The position numbers and the translations under genes were made by a program. This document shows, in pieces, positions 10,701 through 21,448 of a stretch of DNA of 64,000 bases. How positions within the stretch are numbered: the stretch's first letter is position 1; every line of letters starts with the position of its first letter. Origin of the DNA: Rana temporaria (lineage: Eukaryota; Chordata; Amphibia; Anura; Ranidae); contig NC_053494.1 in assembly GCF_905171775.1 (NCBI RefSeq), forward strand, positions 48,393,981-48,457,980, in the 5' to 3' direction. The notes under the pieces were generated by a model. The model did no database searches and had not been told where the DNA came from. It was given only the letters and a program-made list of their open reading frames with translations.

Positions 10701-11705
10701 TTAACTATTTACACTTCCTTCGTGAAATGGTAGAGGTACAGTGTACCCCATTACCAATTCACATAGGGGGGGCAGGATCTGGGGGTCCCCTTTGTTAAAA
10801 GGGTCTTCCAGATTCTGATAAGCCCCCCGCCCGCAGACCCCCACAACCACCGGGAAAGGGTTGTGGGGATGAGGCCCTTGTCCCCATCAACATGGGGACA
10901 TCCTCCCCATGTTGAGGGCATGTAGCCTGGTGCGGTTCAGGAGAGGGGGGCCGCACTCTGTCCCCCCCTCTTTTCTGCGGCCGGCCAGGTTAACGTGCTC
11001 GGATAAGGGTCTGGTGTGGATTTTTGGGGGAACTCCACGCCATTTTTTTTTATTTGGGGTGGAGTTCCCCTTAAAATCCACACCAGACCTGAAGGGTCTG
11101 GTATGGATATTTGGGGGGAACCCCACGTCATTTTCTTTTTAAAATGACGGCGGGGTTTCCCTTAATATCCATATCAGACCTAAAGGGCCTGTTAATGGAA
11201 TTTGGGGGGACCCCCAGCTTTTTTATTTTTATTTTTTATGAATGAATCATCTCTGAATTGCCAGAGCCGACAATTCATTAGAGCCGCAAAGCCGGTTTTA
11301 AATGCCTTTTTTTCTTTCAGAAATGACACTTTGTGCAGGGACAGTTCTATGTACGGGAAACATGCGCTTTTTCACATGCTGACTTTACACCCCCCCTAGG
11401 TACAAAATTTAAAGTAATATTACACTTTATTGTTTCACTTTTAGCATTATTAAATTCACTTCTCCTGAAAAAACGTCCGGTTTTAAAACTTTTTTTGCAT
11501 TGATACATGTTTCCTGGGACAGGACCCAGGTCCCCAAACACTTTTTAGGACAATAACTTGCATATTAGCCTTTAAAATTAACACTTTAGATTTCAAATGT
11601 TCGAGTCCCATAGACTTTAACGGGGTTCTAAAGTTCACAAGAACATTTGGTGTGTTCGCAAGTTCTGATGCGAACCGAACAGGGGGGTGTTCGGCTCATC
11701 CTTAG
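10701..11705. mobile_element. Non-autonomous element with tandem hairpins, copy 1
   Basis: The right end is GGTGTTCGGCTCATCCTTAG. The segment 11380-11705 reappears inverted at 14233-14605, for example GACAGGACCCAGGTCCCCAA versus TTGGGGACCCGGGTCCTGTC. The middle has successive hairpin units (11007-11190). The left boundary is not clear because it abuts the foldback. Non-coding. Confidence 0.5.
11007..11190. repeat. Tandem hairpin units, about 87-91 bp each
   Basis: Units begin GGGTCTGGTGTGGA (11007), GGGTCTGGTATGGA (11094) and GGGCCTG (11185, partial). Each complete unit is a self-complementary hairpin: GGTCTGG..GGATTTTTGGGGG at its start pairs with CCCC..AATCC..CCAGACC at its end. Loops are T-rich. 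Confidence 0.75.
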
Positions 11706-11782
11706 TCATCCACAGTAGACATGCCCAACAATTGCATAAAAACAGGTTAACTTTGGATGGCAAGGCCACATCTTTATTGAAA

Positions 11783-12157
11783 TTGTGTAGACTAAAAAAG
11801 TCGGAATTTCCCACTGTAAAAGTTCGATGTGAGCTTTTGGTCGGAAATTCCGACGGTGTGTAGGCCCCATCTGACTTTTTCTGTTGGAATTTCTGACAGC
11901 AAAAAATTGAGAGCTGGTTCTCAATTTTTCCGACAAGAAAAGTAAAAAAAAAACATGCATGCTAGGAATAAATTCGATGCATGCTCGGAATCACTTAACT
12001 TCATTTTTATCGGCTCGTTGTAGTGTTGTACATCACCGCATTCTTGACGGTCGGAATTTTGTGTGACCTTGTGAATGCAACACAAGTTTGAGCCAAAATT
12101 CAGTCGGAAAAAAATCCACGTTTTTCTTGTCGGAATTTCCGATTGTGTGTACGTGGT
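11783..12157. mobile_element. Harbinger-type MITE, GGAATTTCC word subfamily
   Basis: TCGGAATTTC, GGTCGGAAATTCCGACGG and CTTGTCGGAATTTCCG recur across the element with the framework GATGCATGCTCGGAATC and CACCGCATTCTTGACGG. The right end TTGTGTGTACGTGG is a mutated form of the family terminus. No clean target duplication remains. Confidence 0.6.
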
Positions 12158-12457
12158 AAAACAGTATAATGCTGGCTGCAGGGACTGATCGAATAAAATT
12201 TTTCCAACATCCCCACTCGAGAGAATAGATTATTAGATCTCCTTCTTTTGAATGAGAATGGCCATCCATGGATTCAAATTCAGCCAGTCCTGTTCAACCG
12301 CACAAATTTCGATCCATCTATGGCTAGCTTAACCAAATGCAGCTTATTATGTCCAGTAGCATAAATGCACGCCAGTCACAAGGTCAACTGTAAACAATAA
12401 ACACTAACCTGAATGCTTATTCCTATTACTGGACAGGCATTTTACTACATCATGAGG

Positions 12458-12823
12458 CATAACTCCCAACTTTTTGAGATGGAAATGGGGGACACCTATC
12501 ATCAAAAGTATGCAGGCATAGGACACACCCCTTGCCATGCCCCCTTAAAGGAGACAAAAAACAGGATTGGTTAAACCCACAAATGCTTTTTTATCACTAC
12601 TATTCCTTTATATTGGCTTTTGGAATTTACAAATGCAGCAATTTAGAAATCAGATATAAGGTTTAGCGCTGGAAAATACTTTTGGATAGCTAAATAGTGA
12701 ATTTTATATACATCTATATAGATCAGAACAAAATGAGGGACACATGAGGAGGAATGAGGGACAGAGGGACATTGCTCCAAATCAGGGACAGTCCCTCGAA
12801 ATCAGGGACAGTTGGGAGCTATG
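12458..12823. mobile_element. hAT-like MITE with GGGACA internal words
   Basis: Ends CATAACTCCCAACTTTT and AGTTGGGAGCTATG are inverted repeats. CATGAGG flanks both sides (12451-12457 and 12824-12830), a 7-bp or mismatched 8-bp duplication. Near the right end ATCAGGGACAGTCCCTC is repeated. A GAGGGACAGCTGAGGAGG piece at about 50760 may be another fragment of the family. Confidence 0.65.
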
Positions 12824-12830
12824 CATGAGG

Positions 12831-14229
12831 GCATAAACCATTATTAACAGAGCAAATGCTAGGCCAGATAACAACCACCAGTAAAGTTGTGACAAACAAG
12901 TGCTTTCTAGAGAGGGTGGGGAACTCATCTGATGGCTGTGAATCTTTAAGGCCAGTGCATGCACCCAGCACATACGCTAAATTGACTTAGAGGCCCACCA
13001 CCCCTCACACCCCCGTTCTAAATAGACCATTTTTATTTGTAAACGCCTTTAGTATCCATAAAGTGTGCACACCCCTTTAAAATGAAATGTTTCCAACAGT
13101 TAAGCCTCCCTTTCACTAGGGCTCCAGGGGCACTGTAGTAACTTAGCAAAAATGCCAGACATTAGCAGATGTATTTATAAAATGTGACAGACTTTTCTGT
13201 GGTTGGCTATGGATATAAGTTAGCAGACTTTGTTATTGCATTGTGACATATGCTATCTGCAGTAGCCACAAAGGGAGATGCTGTTAATAGAAAACACTAG
13301 CAGTCTGTTGACACCACGTTAAAGCCCAACTTAACTTTTAGCTTAAATTAGCTAAATACATTCCAAGTGCATCAAAACAAAATTGTACAAAGTCTTACAG
13401 TTCCTTTGCTTCAAAATTAGCCATAGCCTGTGAAGGAAAGCCCATCCCCTGCCAGCATGCTGCAAAGAAGGACTCTTGCCTTCTGTGTAAACACAGTGGT
13501 CTCTTTGCAGATACTCCAAAACAACATATTCAAAGAGGTGCTGGAAATTTTAAACCTAACACATGTAGTCAGATGAAGGAAAACATCAAAAAAGTGCAAT
13601 AGTTCCGGCAAGTCCGCACCCCACACAGCAAGGCTTCCGCCATAGGTACCATTGAATATGAAGGACCATGAAGTAGCATGAGCACAAGTAATGGCAGACT
13701 GGTACATTCCACAGTTCACTCCGGGGGTCCAAGAAGTAATATGAACACAAGTAAAGGCTTTAATCACTGGATCCTGGTATGCAAAGAGACCATAGGTGCT
13801 GACTCTTGCAAAGCGGTCCAGCATTCAGTCCATAGGGCTCCAGGGACTGGCAGCCCCTCTCATCTCAGCTTACAGTTCCATCCCCACAGGGGAAAAAGGA
13901 GAATCTCCACAGGGCTCTACACTATTTAACAGCAACCCAGCTCCATCTGGGCACACCTCCACAGGGATTGGCTAGGTCCTGTCAAATAATCAGACTGGAC
14001 ATTTGAATCTTCCTGCCCTAATCTCTAGAAACTTCTTCTAGAGGCAGGAGGAAGCAATCAAACTATCAACCTGTGAAGCTCTGAGCAGACTAAACCAAAC
14101 AATCACTGCTCCTGTGATTACAACAGAAGCCAAAACTAAATTTACCTAGCAGCTTAACCAGGAGGGTGCTAAACAGGCAATATTGTTATTTAGGCACAAG
14201 CTGGTTTCTAGTATTTTCTATCACAAGAG
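12831..14229. other. Unassigned sequence
   Basis: No element ends or coding domain recognised. The 135-codon minus-strand frame at 13417-13824 has no recognisable motif, and the opposed frame at 13678-13929 has none either. Could be part of an LTR or other repeat that I do not know. Confidence 0.35.
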
Positions 14230-14230
14230 A

Positions 14231-14605
14231 TTAGGGATGAACTTTATGTTCAAGTCGAACATAAGTTCGACTCTAACATTGGCAGTTCGCCCGTCCAGGG
14301 AACAGCGAACAATTTGGGGTGTTCGCGGCAAATGAGAAAAGCTGCGGAACACCCTTAAAAAGTCTATGGGAGAAATCAAAAGTGTTAATATTAAAGGTTA
14401 ATATGCAAATTATTGTCATAAAAAGTGTTTGGGGACCCGGGTCCTGTCCCAGAGGACATGTATCAATGCAAAAAAAGTTTTAAAAACTGCAGTTTTTTCA
14501 GGAGCAGGGATTTTAATAATGCTTAAAGTGAAACAATAAAAGTGAAATATTCCCTTAAATTTCGTACCTGGGGGGTGTCTAAAGTATGCCTGTAAAATAG
14601 CGCAC
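14231..14605. mobile_element. Non-autonomous element, copy 2 (end fragment, inverted)
   Basis: Starts TTAGGGATGAAC, the inverse of the CTCATCCTTAG end at 11705. It then follows that element in reverse: GTCTATGGGAG, TTGGGGACCCGGGTCCTGTC, ATGTATCAATGC and GTACCTGGGGGGTG. It stops at 14605, where a MITE begins. Only the terminal 375 bases are present. Confidence 0.6.
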
Positions 14606-15049
14606 CATCGTTTTTAAAAAATGCTCTAGCAAAGCGCGGTAACTTACAACACGTACGATGGCACTATAAAGGGGACGTTCCATACGGATGACGCCACCCT
14701 TTGGGGCTGCTTTAGCTGATTCCATGTTAGTAAAAGACGATTCGCGATTTTCTGTCTGTTACAGCGTGATGAATGTGCTTACTCCATTACGAATGGTAGT
14801 TTTACCAGAACGAGCGCTCCCGTCTCATAACTTGCTTCTGAGCATGCATGGATTTTTAACGTCGTTTTAGCCCACACACGATCATTTTTTACAATCCGAA
14901 AAACAACATTGTTTAAAACGTTCGGAAAAAAAAATTGTAGTTTTTTAGAACCCGAAAAATTATGTGAAGCCCACACACCATCATTTTAAATTACATTTTT
15001 TAAAAACAACGTTTTTTTCATGCCGAAAAATTATCGTGTGTACGCGGCA
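14606..15049. mobile_element. Harbinger-type MITE, divergent subfamily
   Basis: The right end TTATCGTGTGTACGCGGCA is followed by TTA. The interior has repeated CCCACACACGATCATTTTT and AAACAACGTTTTT-like words and GAGCATGCATGGATTTTTAACG, which matches the framework of the CGATCGGT subfamily. The left end is not clear. Confidence 0.5.
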
Positions 15050-15589
15050 TTATGTTATTCACAGGGAAGGTTTTTCACATCACATTAAGTTATACAGAAC
15101 AATTACTAAACTCTATAGAATGGCAGCTAGAAAAGTTTGGAAAAGCCATTTGATTTACAGCACAGGCCTGACAAAAACCAGTGCCATGGGACGCTCTACG
15201 CTGTTTACACTTCTCTGTATATGTACATTGCCATATTTCATGCTGCAAGCGTTAAAGCAGTCTTAATACACTGCTAACACGTATGAGCTCTGGCATCCTC
15301 AAGCAAAGCTGGATTCCTCCTTGATCATGCCTATTGTGATGAGTGGGACTCACTATGCAATAGAGAGCTGCTTAAAACCCTGGCTTACGACACATTCCTC
15401 TCTCAGTTAACACTTGTACAGACCATTTTACCCCTACGTAGGTTTGCTGATGTATTCTACAGATTTACTATTTCGCACTTTGATATTTAAAAAGCTCAAT
15501 CGACAATTCACTATGCCTGTTTAGTTTTTACATAACCATTTTGAGATGCTCTTGGTTCTATACAAATTTAATTGATTTCATCATATTTA

Positions 15590-15891
15590 GGCCCCATGCA
15601 CACTGGACGTTTTTAACGCGTCTTGGTGGCATCTGGCTTTTTTTCTTCCCTAATGCGCATTAACTAAGCACGTTTAGCCCTTGAGCATTAATTCATTTCA
15701 ATAGCCAGAATAAACTAATATTCTTTCCAAATTAATGAATTTATGCCCAAGCACTTGATGCGCCTCAATTCACCTAAATGCGTTACATGTGTTTTCAAGT
15801 GTCAAGCGTTTTTTTTTTTGCAAAAAAACGATGCTGTCAGGAGAAAAAGTGTCTAGGAAAGATGGCGAAAGGGTCCAGTATGCATGAGGCC
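15590..15891. mobile_element. Harbinger-type MITE, GCATGCACACTGG-ended family
   Basis: Ends GGCCCCATGCACACTGGACG and GGTCCAGTATGCATGAGGCC are inverted repeats flanked by TTA (15587-15589 and 15892-15894). This is a different terminal sequence from the GTACACACG families but the same 3-bp duplication. Non-coding. Confidence 0.7.
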
Positions 15892-16306
15892 TTAAAAAGT
15901 GATGGAAAGTCTGCAAAAAATGTGATAGATTACAATAATTACCACTTTCAAAAGCCACTTCATGGTTCCTGAACTTCTCAGACTCTAGACTTTTTTTTGT
16001 AAGTGAACCTTTGCTTTGCCAGTGCAGGTGAAACGTAATAGGTTCACTTTCAAGCCCCTCCCCAGCAACATGTGTTCCTTCTTAGGTACATAGAGGAAAA
16101 AGGATGGGTATTTCTCCAAGGGAATCACTGCAATATACACAATAGACAATTTTCATCCTCTTACTTCATCACATACATGGTGCTGGCGATTGAAAAGTGT
16201 ATACTGCAGTGTCTCTTTAACAGTTGCTCTCTAGGGGGAGATATCCATGCTATTTCTCTATGTATCCATGAAGGTACACATTTTATTTTTAGAAGTTGAG
16301 CTCATA
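15892..16306. other. Unassigned spacer
   Basis: Nothing recognised between the MITE and the Tc1-like element. Confidence 0.35.
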
Positions 16307-16327
16307 CAGTCCCGATCAAAAGTTTAA

Positions 16328-17005
16328 AGACAAGATAATTGAGTGCACTCCTGACATGTACCAATATACTAATTAAGGGGGGGGAAGGGGCAGGTTCACA
16401 AGAAATGGTTGGGAATAGGGTTAATGGAAGTACATCAGTCCGTAGTAAATGTCCATTAAAATCCAAAAGTATATATAAAAACCTTTCGCTGAGTGGCAGC
16501 CTGCTTACAGATGAAGTAATCTGAAGAACAACATGGAAAAGAAAAAGTGGCGCCTTCTGAGCGTAGTAAGTGGTATTTATTCAAGTAAAAACATATTAAA
16601 AGTATAGTACTCACAAAAGGAGCTGTAAGGTAAGCTTCATTAATATAAGTTCATCCGCAATGGTCCCGGGAGCGGCTGCAGTAACTCGTTGTCCTGGGGA
16701 CTGGATCGGCTTGTTTCCTTGCCTCAAGTGGCAGCGCCGGTGGGAGCCGAACGCTCTCAGGAACGCCAGCATTCCTGAGAGCGTTCGGCTCCCACCGTCG
16801 CTGCCACTTGAGGCAAGGAAACAAGCTGATCCAGTGCCCAGGACAACGAGTTACTGCAGCCGCTCCCGGGACCATTGAGGATGAACTTATATTAATGAAG
16901 CTTACCTTACAGCTCCTTTTGTGAGTACTATACTTTTAATATGTTTTTACTTGAATAAATACCACTTACTACGCTCAGAAGGCGCCGCTTTTTCTTTTCC
17001 TTGCT
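16328..17005. mobile_element. Foldback element in a Tc1 terminal repeat, 14-bp target duplication
   Basis: GATCAAAAGTTTAA occurs at 16314-16327 and 17006-17019. The opposite Tc1 terminal repeat shows the uninterrupted site, so the duplication is secure. Inside, 16541-16995 is a near-perfect inverted repeat about centre 16768, with outer words GGCGCCTTCTGAGCG / CGCTCAGAAGGCGCC followed by CTTTTTCTTTTCC. A non-palindromic segment of about 210 bases (16328-16540) lies on the left only, with TTGAGTGCACTCC near its outer end. AATAAA lies in the right arm (about 16955). Frames at 16651-16878 are mirror shadows. No GAAACGCGT core is seen in this copy. Confidence 0.75.
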
Positions 17006-17260
17006 GATCAAAAGTTTAAGACCACTTGAAAAATGGCAAAAAATCATATTTTACATTATTGGATCTTAACAGGGTTCCAAGTAGAGCTTCAACATGCAAC
17101 AAGAAGAAATGAGAGTGAGACAAAACATTTTTGGAGCATTCAATTAATTGAAAATAACGAATACACTGAAACAAGTTTAGGACCACATGCCTTTAAAAGG
17201 CCAAATCTGTGCAAATATGTGGATTTATTGTCATTTTCTGTCAGGTAGTCACACGTTGTG

Positions 17261-18091
17261 ATGGCAAAGGCAAAAGAACTCTCCCTTTTTGAAAGTGGTC
17301 GGGTTGCTGAACTACATAAGCAGGGTCTCTCATCAAGACACTGGACGATCCCTGACCCAAATTAAGGCCCTTACTGGTGCTGACTGCAGCCCCATAACCA
17401 TCAGACGGCATCTGAGACTGAAGGGCTTCAAAAACAAAAAACTTCTTCAAAAACCTTGTCTCCTTGAATGCCACAGAACTGCTCGTTTGGACTTTGCAAG
17501 AGAGCACCAAACATGGGACATTCAAAGGTGGAAGAAAGTTTTATTCTCTGATAAGATTTTTTTTTTACCTTGATGGTCCTGATGGTTTCCAACGTTACTG
17601 GCATGACAAGCAGATCCCACCTGAGATGTTTTCTATGCGCCACAGTGGAGGGGGCGCCATAATGGTCTGGGGTTCTTTTTCCTTCAGTGGAACAATGGAG
17701 CTTCAGGAAGTGCAGGGGCGTCAAACGGCCGCTGGCTATGTCCAGATGTTGCTGAGAGCATTCCTCATGACTGAGGGCCCTTGTCTGTGTGGTAACGACT
17801 GGGTTTTTCAACAGGACAATGCTACAGTACACAATGCCCGCAGGACAAGGGACTTATTCCAGGAGAATAACATCACTCTTTTGGCCCATCCTGCATGTTC
17901 CCCTGATCTAAATCCTATTGAGAACCTTTGGGGATGGATGGCAAGGGAAGTTTACAAAAATGGACAATAGTTCCAGACAGTAGATGGCCTTCGTGCGGCT
18001 GTCTTCACCACTTGGAGAAATGTTCCCACTCACCTCATGGAAACAAATTTTTGAAGTGATCAACAATAACGGCGGAGATACTCATTACTGA
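17261..18091 (+). pseudogene. Tc1-like DD34E transposase, broken
   Basis: Tc1 transposase is a DNA-binding, DDE-type recombinase that cuts and pastes its own element in the nucleus. From ATG 17261 (MAKAKELSLFESG) the frame shifts near 17340 and again in a T-run near 17555. Later parts read LDGPDGFQRYW and GGGAIMVWGS. The catalytic set is visible: D in LFSD (about 17550), D in FQQDNA (about 17810) and E in SPDLNPIENLW (about 17905). A stop follows YKNGQ (17968), after which the family C-terminus FQTVDGLRAAV continues. Two frameshifts and the stop make it inactive. Terminal repeats of the parent flank it. Confidence 0.85.
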
Positions 18092-18310
18092 GTTCATGTT
18101 TGGAAGTTGGATTTCTGTTTTGGGGGGGGGTTTAGTTTTTTTTTGGAGGTGTGGTCCTAAACTTTTGATCAGCTAAAAAACAGCCTGTTTCAGTGTATTC
18201 GTTATTTTCAATTAATTGAATGCTCAAAAAATGTTTTGTCTCACTCTCATTTCTTCTTAATGCATGTTTGCCATTTTTCAAGTGGTCTTAAACTTTTGAT
18301 CAGGACTGTA

Positions 18311-18912
18311 CTTGGTGATAGGATGGAATCAATCAAACCTTTAAAAATACTTATGTGTGTCACTGGGGAGCTATCCTGCTGGATGCTGCCACCCCATGTG
18401 ACTCAGGTGGCCATCTTGTGTCAGGCAAAGCCTATTTAAGGCCCTGGCTCCTGGCTTGGTGCGCATTTTGCAAGTGGATAAGGTGGGGACAGATACCATG
18501 CCTATTAGGACCACTCTGGAGTAAGGGAAAGGTTCCTGACAAGGAGGGAAAGAGTAGAGTCTTCGGACATCTTCCTGATTTGGTGCTGCACGGCCTGGCC
18601 GTATTCTGCCCTTCTCAACAGATGCTGTCATTCCAGCTGCAATCTGCTCTTGTCATGCTCCTTGATCTATGAGTATACCCAGCTGGGTGGCCTTCATGCC
18701 ATGTTTGTTGTGAACTGTTACTGCATTAATTCAATCCAAGTTTTGTCTGCATCTGCCTATGTGAGTTATTGTCTTCACACCACGCTGCACCACAACTATA
18801 ACCATGTATGACTGAGCCCCAAAAAAGTAATTTGGATATATACTTTGGGTAATCCTGCACAATATTGAGCACAATTGTATTTTCTACTACCTTTCATGCT
18901 GCATGTGCTACT
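18311..18912. other. Unassigned sequence
   Basis: No element ends recognised. A 105-codon plus frame at 18355-18672 shows no motif and lies opposite a comparable minus frame. Confidence 0.35.
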
Positions 18913-18920
18913 ATCTAACC

Positions 18921-19489
18921 CAACCTTTTTTAACCAGGGTGCCCAGGCATCCTGGGGTGCCTTGAGATTTCTTCAGGGGTGCCTTGGCAAAATGATTACA
19001 AATTGCCCAAAAATCATATACACGCCAGAGGGTGGATGAAGCCTGCCTTTTAGTTACACAAAGCCATGGGTTTTCATTGTGCACCATTACTACCTTCTAG
19101 CTGCCAGGCATCCTAACAACCAATGACATCATCAGTTGAAAAGTAGGATATCGGTTGTCTGCAGAGCATCCTTGTTTTATTCTCCCCTGCCTCTCTCTGT
19201 TAGCTCTGGGGTCACATTAGCTGAGTGATGGAGAAAAACTGAAGAAGAGAAACACTGGAATACTAGTCAGTACCAGTGTGCAGAAGTGTATTTGATTTGG
19301 AAGAATAATTTGCCTCTAATGTTGGGTGTCCTACATTTGTGGATGTTAAAGCATTTTATCAAATTATTAGAATAGTTTTTTACATCTTAGAATGGGGTGT
19401 CTCGAGGCTGTCGATAATTTGAAAGGGTGCCTTGAGATTGTACATCATTTTAAAGGGTGCCTTGACTAAAAAAAGGTTTAGAAACACTG
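18921..19489. mobile_element. hAT MITE (GGGTGCCTTGAG family)
   Basis: Flanked by an 8-bp duplication ATCTAACC (18913-18920 and 19490-19497). The right end reads AAAAAGGTTTAGAAACACTG. The left end has lost about nine terminal bases, starting CAACCTTTTTTAACCAG. GGGTGCCTTGAGAT is repeated near both ends. Non-coding. Confidence 0.75.
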
Positions 19490-19590
19490 ATCTAACCAAT
19501 GATGTACCCAACAACCCTTTGAGTTTATACTGTATGTCTCAAATTATAAATGTGATACATTTTGCTGAAATACAATTTTCCTACCTATAA

Positions 19591-19996
19591 GGCCCTGTAC
19601 AAATTGATGAAAACGGACTGAAGTTCAGTTTCATCGGTCCAAACCGATCGTGTGTAGGCCCCATCGGTCTGCTGTCCTTTGGTCCAGAAACAGAGAACTT
19701 GCTTTAAAATTGGACCGATGGACGCCTAACCGATAGGTCAAAACCGATGGTTAGTATGCAAAAGCATCGGTTCCAAACCCGGGCATGCTCAGAATCTATT
19801 CGACGCATGCTTGGAAGCATTGAACTTCATTTTTCTCTGCACGTCATTGTGTTTTACGTCACCGCGTTGGACTCGATCGGTTTTTGAACTGATGGTGTGT
19901 AGGCACATCAGACCATCAGTCAGCTTCATCGGTTAACTGATGAAACTGAACTTCAGTCCATTTTCATCAGTTTGGACTGATCGTGTGTACAAGGCC
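19591..19996. mobile_element. Harbinger-type MITE, CGATCGGT word subfamily, complete
   Basis: Ends GGCCCTGTACAAATT and GTGTGTACAAGGCC, flanked by TAA (19588-19590 and 19997-19999). Interior words are CATCGGTCCAAACCGATCG, ACCGATAGG and CATCAGACCATCAGTCAGC. The framework GCATGCTCAGAATC, GCATTGAACTTCATTTTT and GTTTTACGTCACCGCG is shared with subfamilies that carry other words. Confidence 0.8.
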
Positions 19997-19999
19997 TAA

Positions 20000-20283
20000 G
20001 AGCAGGTCAGTGGGGGATTTTTAAACATTGACCTGGGTTTTTAGCATGTTGTATGTGCAATAAAATTTGTAAGCTTTGTGATAAGCTTCACTTACCTTTT
20101 TTGTACATAGACTAAATTCATTAGAGTCTTTTGAGCCCATATTTTCAGGTGAGTTTCTGCAGTTTTTCATGTATTCATTATTATAGCATTGGGGGCTCCA
20201 AACTATTCATTGTTGGATGAATTTTAATATATGCACTTCAGGACCTAAACACACATTTTCTTTTAGAGTGGTCCCTGTGAATG
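20000..20283. other. Unassigned spacer
   Basis: Nothing recognised. Confidence 0.35.
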
Positions 20284-20773
20284 TTAAAGTGTTACTAAAG
20301 CCACAAAAGTAAAATCAATCTGTATATGCAGTAAAGCATGCCTGTTATACTCACTGTGGAACTTAAGAGGTTAATCCTCTGCATTGTGTAAAAAAGGCTG
20401 TGTGATCCTGTCTCTCTGATCCTCCTCTTCTTCCACTGACTCCAGACCATTTCCTGATAGAACAGAGCATTAGGAGACAGGCTGCACATGCTCAGTTTGT
20501 TGTGTATTGCTAGAGGATTTTTTTCTTTTTGGGAGAGTGCATGTGATCAGCACAGGACCAATCAGCACTGTCCAGACAGAGGGTCAGTGTAAGATGACAA
20601 CTCCTACCAGCTTTAAGCAGACAGTGATACAAGTCATAAGACTGCTATATACTTCTGATGAGAAAGGGTATTTATCAGTTTATATGTTCTAAAACTATTG
20701 CATTTCCATGCTCTATGTACTGTGGGAGACCAGATATAGTGAATGCAGGGTCCTGGGTTGAGTAACAAGTTAA
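20284..20773. mobile_element. TTAA-flanked MITE (TTAAAGTGTTACTAAA type)
   Basis: Left TTAAAGTGTTACTAAAGCC matches, in inverse, the right GGGTTGAGTAACAAGTTAA, giving about 20-bp terminal repeats with TTAA at both edges (20284-20287, 20770-20773). The TTAAAG start resembles the T2/Kolobok-type MITEs of frogs. The interior is unique here. Confidence 0.65.
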
Positions 20774-21399
20774 CCAAATGAAACCAATGGCTATTCTTTA
20801 TAACTGATAGTTATACCTTGTTCTGATCAACCCCTTACTGCTTTGTTGTTTTCATATACTGTACATATCCTTCATGAGATTTCACATAGTGAACATCTGT
20901 GTATGCCAATCAAATTTTTATTGGGTGATTAGTCTCCTGAAACATTTCCTTTGGGCATGTCCTATTCTTGTTTAAAAGAGCTCATTGCTCATGTAGAAAT
21001 TTTGTAATCCTACCTAATATTTGGGTCTGATGATAAAGATAGCCCATGAGACTAAACTTTACCAGCCCACCCCTAAACAATGTTATGTCAAGAATGTAAA
21101 GGATGCTCCATAAGTTCTAATTAAATCAGGTTTATACTCTGTCTTCTTCAGCATTGATAAAAATATGTTAAAAGCTTTTTCTACTTGTTCCCAGACATAG
21201 ACAGCACTCTGTGTTTCTAAATAGGTTCACATAATTTCAACTGTTCCAGTACACAGTGCATCTTTTAAGTGTGGCAGAAGAGATTATTCTGCAACTGACA
21301 CAGCATGTCATTCAACAGTTGTGTAGTGAATTTGTCATACATGCACAAGCTGATTAGAATGTCAATCCCAATTTTTTACAGTACTTCTATTTGATAATA
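20774..21399. other. Unassigned sequence
   Basis: AT-rich, no recognised feature. Confidence 0.35.
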
Positions 21400-21448
21400 T
21401 ACAGTGGGGATCGAAAGTTTGGGCACCCCAGGTAAAAATGTGTGTTAA

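Larger units (their letters stand above)
16307..18308 (+). mobile_element. Tc1-like transposon (long-TIR type) carrying a foldback insert
   Basis: Starts CAGTCCCGATCAAAAG after TA (16305-16306) and ends CTTTTGATCAGGACTG before TA (18309-18310). With the foldback at 16328-17005 removed, the left end reads on into ACCACTTGAAAAATGGC. It then mirrors the right end for about 200 bp, including GAATGCTCAAAAAATG-type and AACATTTTTGGAGCATTC sequence. This gives a Tc1 of about 1.3 kb with a single broken transposase frame on the plus strand. Confidence 0.85.

Noticed and set aside
13417..13824. 135-codon minus-strand frame as a host exon
   Set aside because: No recognisable domain, splice context or codon bias, and an opposed plus frame overlaps it.
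16651..16878. Paired 72-74-residue Arg/Pro-rich frames
   Set aside because: Mirror frames of the foldback centred at 16768.
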